DNA of 64,000 bases from Cannabis sativa (lineage: Eukaryota > Streptophyta > Magnoliopsida > Rosales > Cannabaceae): the NCBI RefSeq assembly GCF_029168945.1, contig NC_083610.1:77925580-77989579 (forward strand). Reading direction: 5' to 3'. The notes under the pieces were generated by a model. That model ran no database searches. It worked only from the letters and a program-made list of their open reading frames with translations, and was not told the origin of the DNA. A program made the translations under genes and the position numbers. Positions 47,960 to 57,328 of this stretch are shown here, one piece after another. The stretch's first letter is position 1, and each line of letters opens with the position of its first letter.

Positions 47960-48082
47960 ATTGTTAAAGATTAATATTACATAAAATTATACTAACTTCT
48001 ACTTTGGTATATTTTCTCTTGCTGATTTTTCTAACCTTTTTCTTGCAATATTTTCGTGATTTATTTCAGGAATCCTAAGTGC

Positions 48083-50449
48083 ATGCGCCGTCAAGGACAA
48101 TCAGTCATATTACCAGTTGATCCTGAAATTGAGAAAACTTGCAGGAAGAATCGAAAGAACAAGAGGCAAGAAAGAGTTTCAAGAATCGCTGAAACATCAG
48201 AAATCATGGCTGCCAATGTGAACAATAATGTTGGGAACAATGGGCGTAATAATGGTAATAATGGAGGCGCTGTGGAAGATCAAGCTAATGGCCGTAGCTT
48301 GAGAGATTACATTCTCCCTACTCTGACGGGAGTACAGTCATGTATTAGGCCACCGGCAGTGGATGCAAACAACTTCGAGATCAAACCTGCCATCCTTCAA
48401 ATGGTGCAGTCTTCAGTTCAGTTTGGTGGTCTCCCTTCTGAAGATCCTAATTTGCATCTCTCTAACTTCATGGAACTTTGTGAAACTTTTAAAGTTAATG
48501 GAGTTAGCGACGATGCCATTAGATTAAGGTTGTTTCCATTCTCGCTCAGAGAACGAGCCAAGAGTTGGTTGAATTCTTTGCCACCGAATTCTATTGCTAC
48601 ATGGAATGATCTGGCAACAAAATTCTTGTCAAAGTTCTTTCCTCCAGCTAAGTCTGCAAAGCTAAGAGGAGAAATCAACAATTTCTGCCAACAAGATAAT
48701 GAATCTCTCTATGAGGCTTGGGAGAGGTTTAAAGATCTGATCAGGAGGTGTCCCCATCATGGTATAGAGAAGTGGATGCTGGTTCACAACTTCTACAACG
48801 GGTTGGTTGGTAATACTAGAACTCTAATAGATGCAGCAGCTGGCGGAGCTTTTATGAGAAAGAGTGCTAATGAGGCATATGATCTATTGGAGGAGATGGC
48901 TCTAAACAACCAGCAGTGGCCAACTGAAAGGAGTCAAACTAAGAAAGTAGCTGGTGTGCTAGAGGTTGATGCCATCACAAAGTTAACAGCTCAGGTTGAG
49001 GCATTGACTAAAATCATTGCAGGGCAAGCTAAACAAGCCCAAGTTATTTGTGAGATATGTGGAGGCAACCATCACTTTTCAGAGTGTCAGGCAGATGTGG
49101 ATAATTTGCCAATGGATCAAGCAAAAGCCATTGGGAACTACTCCCAAAATAATAATTATGGGCACAACCAACAGGGGTTCTACCAGCAGAGAAATCAGCC
49201 CCAACAAAACCAACAACAAAGTCCTAGTGGCTCCAACATCCAAGCTGATTTATTGCTCCAATTCATGATGGAAACTAGAGCCTCTATTAAAACTCTAGAA
49301 ACTCAAATGGAACAATTGGCTACTCAAGTGGCAAACCAAGCTCAAGGAAATTCAGCTAGCACTAGTGAGGCAAAAGGAAAAGAGCAATGTAAAGCAATTT
49401 CCTTGAGGAGTGGAAAGAATTATGATGGGCCTGATGTGGTACAACCATTCAATGAAGAAGTTAAAGATCAATCAGCACCAACTCCAACATCAATAGAAAA
49501 GAAAACTACTGATAGCCCTGCACCACCACAACAGTCTCCACCAATCAGTATTGATCATCATGTGAAGATACCTTATCCTCAGAGACTCCGAAAGACCAAT
49601 CTAGACAAGCAGTTTACAAAATTTCTAGAGGTCTTCAAAAGACTACACATCAACATTCCTTTTGCTGAAGCCTTGGAACAAATGCCCCGTTATGTGAAGT
49701 TCATGAAGGAGATATTGTCTAAGAAGCGAAAAATGGAGGACTATGAAACAGTGGCATTAACTGAGGAGTGTAGCGCCATTTTGCAAAAGAAACTACCGCC
49801 CAAGCTTAAAGATCCGGGTAGTTTCAATATTCCATGCTCTATAGGGGGTTCGGTGGAAACTAAAGCTCTATGTGATGCGGGAGCAAGCATTAATCTAATG
49901 CCGTTGTCCGTCTTCAAAAGGCTAGGATTGGGAAAAGCAAAGCCCACAACAGTGACTCTACAACTAGCGGATCGTTCTCTAACTCATCCTCGTGGCATAA
50001 TTGAAGATGTACTGGTGAAGGTTGGTAAGTTTATCTTCCCTGCTGATTTCTTAATTCTTGATATGGAGGAAGATTCAACTATTCCCATTATTTTGGGAAG
50101 ACCATTCTTGGCCACGGGTCGAGCATTAATAGATGTTCAAAAGGGGGAGTTAAAGTTGCGAGTCCAAGATGAAGAGGTCAATTTTAATGTTTTTGCCCCA
50201 ACTGACATTCCTACCTGTTGCAAGATTGAGGTGGTGAAGGGTTCTTTTGTTAAAACTGATAAGAAGAAAGCAAAGCCTAAAGAGCGACTTCGAACGATTC
50301 AGCGTCGTTGGAAAAGATTGATGTGTGGTAGTTCTGAAGGTGAGCTTACTCTTGTGCAAAACTCTGAAATCAACACTATTGGTGGTAAATTTTCTTCATT
50401 TAGTGCGAGGGCTCTTTTGAATGCAAAGGGTGGACTTGATCCCTTTTAA
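48083..50449 (+). CDS. Ath-B Gag-protease, intact open frame
   Basis: 788 residues from the first ATG ([15 protein letters not shown]). The frame is open upstream to 48056, but there it begins with GTG. A pyrimidine-rich tract ending TTTCAG (to 48068) just before the ATG looks like a splice acceptor, also present in Ath-A. The gag core has [20 protein letters not shown] and [22 protein letters not shown] degenerate knuckle [13 protein letters not shown] starts at residue 323, followed by an Asn/Gln-rich stretch and [16 protein letters not shown] text (here [12 protein letters not shown]). The protease site is [15 protein letters not shown] (Asp 598; Asp-Ala-Gly) with [12 protein letters not shown]. 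The C-terminus is basic ([18 protein letters not shown]). There is no RT domain. It is the only uninterrupted retroelement polyprotein frame in the window. Confidence 0.9.
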   Translation: MRRQGQSVILPVDPEIEKTCRKNRKNKRQERVSRIAETSEIMAANVNNNVGNNGRNNGNNGGAVEDQANGRSLRDYILPTLTGVQSCIRPPAVDANNFEIKPAILQMVQSSVQFGGLPSEDPNLHLSNFMELCETFKVNGVSDDAIRLRLFPFSLRERAKSWLNSLPPNSIATWNDLATKFLSKFFPPAKSAKLRGEINNFCQQDNESLYEAWERFKDLIRRCPHHGIEKWMLVHNFYNGLVGNTRTLIDAAAGGAFMRKSANEAYDLLEEMALNNQQWPTERSQTKKVAGVLEVDAITKLTAQVEALTKIIAGQAKQAQVICEICGGNHHFSECQADVDNLPMDQAKAIGNYSQNNNYGHNQQGFYQQRNQPQQNQQQSPSGSNIQADLLLQFMMETRASIKTLETQMEQLATQVANQAQGNSASTSEAKGKEQCKAISLRSGKNYDGPDVVQPFNEEVKDQSAPTPTSIEKKTTDSPAPPQQSPPISIDHHVKIPYPQRLRKTNLDKQFTKFLEVFKRLHINIPFAEALEQMPRYVKFMKEILSKKRKMEDYETVALTEECSAILQKKLPPKLKDPGSFNIPCSIGGSVETKALCDAGASINLMPLSVFKRLGLGKAKPTTVTLQLADRSLTHPRGIIEDVLVKVGKFIFPADFLILDMEEDSTIPIILGRPFLATGRALIDVQKGELKLRVQDEEVNFNVFAPTDIPTCCKIEVVKGSFVKTDKKKAKPKERLRTIQRRWKRLMCGSSEGELTLVQNSEINTIGGKFSSFSARALLNAKGGLDPF

Positions 50450-50458
50450 GGGGCTCAG

Positions 50459-51731
50459 GTAAGTTTCTCTCACCCTGGTTTATTTTCACACATTGGGGAC
50501 AATGTGCATTTTAGTTTGGGGGGGGGGGGGGGAAACTTAATTTATTTTTTTTCGCGTTTATTTGTTTTAGTTTAGTTTGTTTTAGTTTTTTTTTTAGTCT
50601 TGCGTGATAGCTAAATTGAAAGATGGATTGAATTGTTGTTATTCACTTGTGCAATGGATTGAAACATAACTGTGTGCTTGACTTGCAACTGTTTGAATTA
50701 AATTGGATGTGTGCTAGGAAGTGATTCATGTAGATTTAAAACATTTGCTATTCTCACGTATCACTTCTGTTCTATTTGGTTTGTGGAATGATTGATTGTA
50801 TATGAAATAGAATTTGTTTGACATACTCTCTTGAAGCGAAATCCTTGATTTTTTTGTTTGGAAAGTGATTTAGGCAAGTTTTCTTTGGAACGATTGAGCC
50901 TTTCAAGCCTACCTAAAAAAAAAAATTTTTACCATAGTATACCCAAAGTTGAGCCTTAGCCTGTTTTAAAAATTTTTCACCACTTAACTGAGCTGAATTC
51001 GTATCTTAAATTCTTTTCACCCTGAACGTAACTTATTATGCCATGAGCCTTGAAGCAAGTTTGGGGGGATAACTGCTGTAAGTGGAAAAATAAAGTGTAG
51101 GAATGAGAGATTGAAAAAAAAAACAATACTATTGTGTGTTGTGCCTATGAAAAAAGAAGAAAGAAAAAAAAAAGAAAAAAAATGTGTCTTCTTGAAAAAA
51201 AAAAGTTAAGAAAATTATGAGGTACACACATAAGAAAAATTGCAATCTCTTATTTCTGTTTTTGGGATATATGGAAAGAAAGCAAAATAAATGTCTAAGC
51301 TTGTTTGGTTAATAGTGCTTATGGTATAGTATAGCCTAAATGACTTCTCACCTACCCATGTACCTAAGCCATGCGATGTTAACCGAAAAAGACCTATTGA
51401 TTCCAAATAGAAATTTGTCAACATTAGTGGAGAGAGGTATGTCGTTCAAAATTATTGATCATGTGTTAGTAGGATGTTGGAAAGTTTAGAACAGTTGTGA
51501 TATTGATGGCAATTGCGATGTTTTATGTTTGTATGAATTACTTACTTGTAAATTGCACATTCAACTTAGTTCTTAGAGTTGGCAAGTTGAAATTCTGGTT
51601 ACTGATAGATTGAAGTTGTGCAGGTGGTGGTAACAATTGAATTGTTGGAAAGTTTAGCTATCATTGTCAGTTTGTTTTTAGTTTAGTCCTAGTTTACTCG
51701 AGGACGAGTAAAGAGTCAGTTTGGGGGAGTT
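50459..51731 (+). other. Ath-B 3' module: splice donor, hairpins, three polypurine tracts
   Basis: CAG|GTAAGT donor (GT at 50459-50460) 10 nt after the stop. Hairpin CACATTG-GGGA-CAATGTG at 50489-50506. Tract 1 with 15 consecutive G (50518-50532). Tract 2 AGTTTGGGGGG at 51059-51068. Hairpin TTTACTCG-AGGA-CGAGTAAA at 51693-51712. The true polypurine tract CAGTTTGGGGGAGTT lies at 51717-51731 against the 3' LTR. Otherwise non-coding. Confidence 0.7.
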
Positions 51732-52920
51732 TGTTAGGCTATTTTTAGCCTATGTTTTGGATCTAATTTATGTGCGTTTTTAGCTGTGTTGGGACGGAAT
51801 TACGCTTGTTTTCTATGTTTTCAGGTTCTTTGGAATAAAAGAGGTCTCGGGTGCAGAAATTCGTTGAAAGACGTGCTGAGCCGAAGAAAAACTTAATTTT
51901 TGAGTTTTTCCATATCTGGCCGCGGCGATGAAGAGGCTCGCCGCGGCGAGTTACGAGAAACAGAAAGCACCTAAAATTGGCAAATTCTCGCCGCGGCGAG
52001 AGGAAGCTTGGCCGCGGCGAGATCCCGTACGGACCAGGGGTATTTTCGTCCATCGAACCCTAAATTTCAAGTATAAATAGAAAACTGCGATTGGAAGTCA
52101 GGGAGAGCGATCAGAAACCCTAAAATACAGCTGAGAGCGGCAGGAAGAGCGTAGAGATTCAAGTGAAGATCCAGAATTCATCCTCAAACAGTTCTTTTCT
52201 TTATTCCTCTTTAATTTATTTATGTTGAATATTGCTATAGGAATGGTTATGGATTTGTTTCTGAACTAAATTTCCCATTTAGGGAGGATGATGATTGTTG
52301 TTTAATATTTTGCCTAGTTAATGTTTAATTACCATTCCTCCATTCTTGTGTGTGAAATTATCTTAATTTGTGTTTAATTTCATGTTTAAGATTGATCACC
52401 TTGTGCATGCTCTATGATCTCAATTCAAAATCTGAAAAGTGAGAATTGAGAATGCTAAAATTAAGATAATCAATGTTCTATGTGAAACGAAAGTATTCAC
52501 ATGTCTTATGTGACGAGTAGATTATTGCTTAATGCTGATTTCATGTTAGTTTAGTTAAGGAATTAATTAGATAACATGTGATTTAGAATCTAGAAGATCT
52601 GAAAGGAGCTAGGTTATTTTATAATCTGTCATTCACCCCAAGAATAGGATAGTAATTAATCATTAACGATTTGGGTAAACAACAACAGGATTCTCCTCCC
52701 TATTGTCTCATCTTGTTTAACTTTAAATTGTGTTATTAAGTTTTCTGAATTTCTTTCAAATTTTACTGTTTTTAAACCGTAATTGCTTTTGATTTACCGA
52801 ATAGAATCATAAGTATAATTTAGTGGTACTTAATCCAATTCCCTGTGGGATCGACCTCACCTGTGTGAGATTTACTACTTGGTTGCGTATACTTGCGTAG
52901 CGTTTAAAAATATAGCAACA
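51732..52920 (+). repeat. Ath-B 3' LTR
   Basis: 1189 bp, apparently identical to 46747-47935. Its end abuts target duplication gaatt at 52921-52925, after which Tat-B sequence resumes. Confidence 0.93.
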
Positions 52921-52925
52921 GAATT

Positions 52926-55522
52926 TCAGGCATAAGTGCCGTATTGACGTGACTGCACCAAAGTCCACCAAGGTCGGTCGGCCGAGAATCGCGTTATAAG
53001 CGGTTCGGCAGTCCACCACCACAAATGTGCAGTACTTGAAAGTGCTCTGGGGTGTGTCCGGGCACAAGGTGACTGGGAGCCTCACTTTTCCCATAGGGAT
53101 AAGCAGTGTTCCATTGAACCCTATGAGTTGGGAACCACTTGGTGATAGGTCTCGGTCCGTTAGGCCTATTGCAGTGAAGGCCTCCTTGAATAGTAGGTTC
53201 ACGGAAGTCCCATTGTCGATCAGAATTCTGGCCACGATCTTATTGGCAATGGGGGTCTCCATGACCAACGGGTCATGGTGAGGAAAAGCACTGTTTTAGC
53301 GTCTTCTTCCGTGAAGGTAATGGGCTGATCCATTAGCCGAGGCCTTTGAGCTCGGAGTTGAGTAACTTCCCAAACTTGATCGTGTTTCACGGCCCCTGCG
53401 TACCGTTTGAGCTCTTTGCGGTTAGTTCCTCCGATGTGGGGTCCACCCGAGATCATAGCCACTTCCCGTTTGGTCTAGATGGCAGGATGGGAATATGCTG
53501 GGCATCTCCGGGGGGAACAACTGAAGCCAATACTCCTGCTGCACCCCCTGGTGCTTCTTGTGGCAAAGCTCCAGCTGCCTGACCTGGGTTGAGATGGGGC
53601 AACCGGTTTTTGATCCACTCGTAGAGGTGTCCCAATCGGATCAAGTTCTCAATCCCGTCCTTGAGATTTTTGCATTCATTGGTGCTGTGCCCAATGTCAT
53701 TGTGGTACTCGCATCTCTTATTGGGATCCCTCCGGGAGCTGTCTTTGTACAGGGGAGGCGGTCTCCGGTAATGCGTATTTTGCTTAGTAGCAAAATATAC
53801 ACGTTCTTGGGAGTCCGTTAACTCCGTGTACTGGGTATATTGGGGAGTGTACCCCCTTTTCTGTCGCTTATCCTCCGTCCGGGTGCTGCCCTTGGATGAC
53901 CTTTTACTCCTTGAGCCCTGGGAAGGACCGACTAAACTTGCAGTCGGAGCGGAGTGCAAGGGGGCTTGCCCATTTATTCCTGAGGGATTTCCAAAATGGG
54001 AAGATGCGGGGGCCAAGGCCTGGCCTTGGCTACATCTGGGAGTAGCAGAAAACTGTATGCCGCTCATCGGGGGAGCTGCTGCGGGCACAGTGCCTGAGAG
54101 CTGGGCTCCGGGCACATATCCTGCGATCCCGGTGGGATAGTACCCTCCATAGGCAACTATTTGGTCCTCTTCCAGGTTAATGTATTTATGGACTCTCTTC
54201 TGGAAGTCTTGAAGGTTTGAAGCTCCTTCTTGTTGTAAATCGTTCCAGAATGGAGTCCTTGTACGGATGCCTGCTTGAAGAAGAGCAAGCTGTTGTCTGT
54301 CATCTACTTTCTTGGTTTTGGAGGCTTCTTCCCTAAACCTCTTTATGAAATTTTTCAGTGTCTCCGTAGGCAGCTGCTTGATGTTAGTCAAGGCGCTGAC
54401 CTCCAGATTGACTTTTCTTGCGGCGACAAATTGTCTCCGGAAGCTGGTTTGCAACTTATTCCAGTAGTCTACGGATCCTAGTTTCAGTTTTTTGAACCAC
54501 TCTTCTGCGGATCCGCTTAGAGTAAGTGGGAAGCACAAACACTTGGCGTCATTGCTGACCCTCATGACTGTCATAACCCGGTTGAACCGTGACAAGTGAT
54601 CGCTTGGATCAGAGTTCGCGGTGTAAGCTGCCATTTCGGGCATCTTAAAGTTTTTGGGGAGCTCTGCTTCTAAGATGTGTTTAGCACACGGCTCCCGGTC
54701 CTCACAATCAGAATCGGAGTCGTCGCCTTTCTGTCTCCGGGAGACTCGGGCGATGTCTTTTCGGAGTATGGCAAGTTCTGCCATGATTCTTTCGTTTAAT
54801 GTTCCCCTGGAGACCGCGGGTCCGTATTTCTTTTGGTCTAGGTGATCCCGGAGATCACCTTGGTTCCCGTTAATCTGATTTCTCAAATCAATGGGAGGGC
54901 ATTTCTGGCCCCTTCTTCCTCTCCCTCCGGGCTCTTGGTGCATGGAAACGCTCTTTCGGTCCTCTCGATCGTGAGGGCCAAGACTCCCTTTTTGGAGTTT
55001 GCCCCTTTGCGGACCTTTCCCTTTCGGGAAATCTGAGCGGACCTTTCGCGGATCCTGCACCTTTTTCTTTTTCCTAGGAGTGGAAGTAGGGTTTTTCTTG
55101 TGGTTCCCTTCGGCGGGATACCTTATAGGGCTTGGTTCCCTAGACTTCTGCTTTTGGGTACTTGGCGAGGATTCCTCTGGTTCCTTTCCAAGTCCAGCAG
55201 GGATGGCTTTAGGATGCACGTGGATTCTTGCTGCCTCCATGGCTTTTTGCATGGCCAGCATCACCTCTTGCATCTTTTGGTTTTGCTCTTTTTGGGCTGC
55301 GATTTCAGCTTCATGATCGACAACCTTTTGCCTTAAGAGTACCAACTCTGAGTAGCTGCCTTCGTCGTAGGCGTACTCATCGAAGTTTCCTTCGTAATCG
55401 TCATTAGGGGTTCCTTCTTCTTCCTCGGGACCCACAGTCGCTCTTGAAGCCACGTCCTCATCGTTTGGATCTTGAGCATCTTGAAGAGGGCGAGGTTGAC
55501 GTGTGCTTCGACTCTCCACCAT
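52926..55522 (-). pseudogene. Tat-B gag-protease, broken
   Basis: Starts at ATG 55522 (MVESRST, aligned with MVETRST of Tat-A). Acidic/coiled-coil N-terminus, retro-gag core (LSRFNRVMTVMRVSNDAKCL), a Pro/Gly-rich linker, CEYHNDIGHSTNEC (possible zinc knuckle, C-H-H-C type), then protease ILIDNGTSVNLLF. One-base indels near 53461 and 53285 shift the frame between gag and protease. The frame is then cut by Ath-B. Gag itself is open for nearly 690 codons. Confidence 0.88.
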
Positions 55523-55569
55523 TGTTGTTTTGTTGTAATGCACTGTCGACTTTCAGACGCTTCCTTCAG

Positions 55570-55587
55570 CTCTCAATGAAAGCACCA
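55570..55587 (-). other. Tat-B primer-binding site
   Basis: The plus strand reads CTCTCAATGAAAGCACCA, 3 bp from the 5' LTR, identical to Tat-A. The site is conserved while the LTRs have diverged. Confidence 0.8.
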
Positions 55588-55590
55588 AAA

Positions 55591-56337
55591 TGTTGACCGA
55601 GTTTTTTGGCAACCAATATAATAATAATAATTTAGAGAGCTATAAGGAATTAAGAGAGAGATTTTTACGTGGTTGGGGCGTTAATGAGCCTTAGTACACG
55701 AGTCTGTGTATTTATGATAGTATTTATTACAGAGAATGTTCTTGGTGGATTTTTACTCTTCTAGTTCTTATGAAACCCAAAATTCTCGACCCCTCTTTAA
55801 TGAGTTTTGGGGGGGTATTTATAGTGTTTTTGTGGGGTGATCCCTAGAATTAAGGTACATGTATTTCTGTAACTATCAGTAAAGTCACACATTCCCAATG
55901 AATATATCATAGGTAATGCTTGGTCTAATCCCTAGGTTCTGTAGGGATTTTATGAGTGCAGTCCTTCATCCTCTTTGACTGATGTGATTCCTCACAGAGT
56001 AGCCGTCACTAAACTTTATTGATCATAGCCTAGTAGGTGCAGAGTGGGGGTTGTGCCGTCAGACTTTATTACGTATGTCAGTTTCAATACGCCTCCTCCC
56101 ATGCGGCATTAAATGCGAGATGACTGTTCAGATAGGATCTGACACCTCCCGGAGGTGCTTTGTTGCAATCTTGCTCTTCGGGAGCATGCGAGACTTACAT
56201 GCCTTCTTCGGGAGGCATGCCTAAGGTAATCATGCCCTTAAGAAGACTTAACTGATTTATTCAAACGCTAAAACTCCTTCCATCTACGTGTCATCATACG
56301 GTTGGTCCACGTATTTTGGGCAAAATCAGGGGCAACA
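55591..56337 (-). repeat. Tat-B 5' LTR
   Basis: 747 bp with a TATA box on minus (cactataaatacc, about 55816-55825). It shares motifs with the Tat-A LTR (ttacgtggttggggcgttaa, tgtgccgtcagactttatt) but has many differences. Confidence 0.9.
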
Positions 56338-57328
56338 GAAGGTAATATAATTTATTCATGAACATCTTCCAATCTTTTATTCTACATAAATGAGAATTTG
56401 TTATTAATTAAGGAAAACCGGAATAAATTGAAATAATAATGAAATATTGGTGAATCTGAACAAAAAAACAACGGTTTGCATGAAAAAAAAAAATATTAAT
56501 GCATATAATTAGATGCTACATAGTTTTAATCTGTAAACATTTGTTTATAAGTTGTTTTCCAGTAGAATAATGGTTGTTTGGGATCTGCAAACGAGAAAAA
56601 ATGAATCTATTCTTATTAATTACTGAATGTTTCAAAATAATTGTTTAATAGTTGATTTGACAGATTAAAATAGTCGTCCAGATCAAAATGTTATTTGCAA
56701 AAGTTGTTGCTGGAAAGAGTTATTTATTAGTTGTTTTGCCAGATTAAAATACTTATTTAATTTTAAAAATACTTATTTAATTTATTATGAAATAAAATAC
56801 ATTATGAATATATAATAAAAGATAAAAATTAATAGGAATAATAATTTTTTTAATAAAAATTTTTTTTATATGATTAAAAAAAATAAATATAAAAAAAAAT
56901 AAAAAATAAAAGATAAAAAAGAGTATGGTAAAAAATAGAAGGGTTAAATAGTCATTTTATCAAATTGTAATCCTTATTCATTACATATAGCTATGTAATT
57001 AGGATTCAAATGAGTAGTGTAATACCAATTACATTGTTAAAAAATTACAAAAGTTAAAAAAGATAAACCAAACCAAACATTAGAATTGGAAACTTTCATT
57101 CCATTCCAAAAATGATTACACCAAACCAATGGGCTGTAAATTGTTTGATTACCTTAAAACAAACTAGATATTACAAATGCAACATATATTTTTTTGGACA
57201 AAATATTATAATACATTTTGGTAATTTTGCATTTTATTTACTCAAAAAAAAAAGGAAAAAAGTAGTCTATATCTATTATATAGTATTGCAGTTCAAGAAA
57301 AAGATTGGATAGTTATATAATAGGATGA
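56338..57328. other. AT-rich spacer downstream of CLV1
   Basis: No gene is supported. It contains poly-A/T-rich tracts and, near 56960-57125, motifs (accaaaccaaacatt, cattccattcc) like those of small plant MITEs, without clear paired ends. The part next to 57328 should hold the CLV1 3' UTR. Confidence 0.5.

Larger units (their letters stand above)
46747..52920 (+). mobile_element. Ath-B: young non-autonomous Athila-like element (gag-protease only)
   Basis: Two 1189-bp LTRs (46747-47935 and 51732-52920), with no difference seen by eye, are flanked by the duplication gaatt (46742-46746 and 52921-52925). It has an Athila primer site, one open gag-protease frame, and a 3' module homologous to Ath-A. 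RT, RNase H, integrase and the env-like ORF are absent. Identical LTRs and an open frame point to very recent insertion, with reverse transcriptase supplied in trans. It split Tat-B between protease and RT; the flanks rejoin exactly. Confidence 0.93.
24999..56337 (-). mobile_element. Tat-B: older Tat/Retand element carrying nested Ath-A and Ath-B
   Basis: LTRs of 746 and 747 bp (24999-25744 and 55591-56337) have TG...CA ends. The flanking duplication is gaaag/gaagg (one mismatch). Gag-pol is on minus and an antisense gene on plus, as in Tat-A. By eye the LTR pair differs at about 25 sites (about 3.5%). Ath-A inserted 22 bp inside the 3' LTR and Ath-B inserted between protease and RT. Without them the element is about 11.9 kb, like Tat-A. 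The Tat-B and Tat-A LTRs are related but clearly different subfamilies. Confidence 0.9.

Noticed and set aside
56960..57125. MITE with accaaacc ends downstream of CLV1
   Set aside because: Only one plausible end was found and no target duplication.
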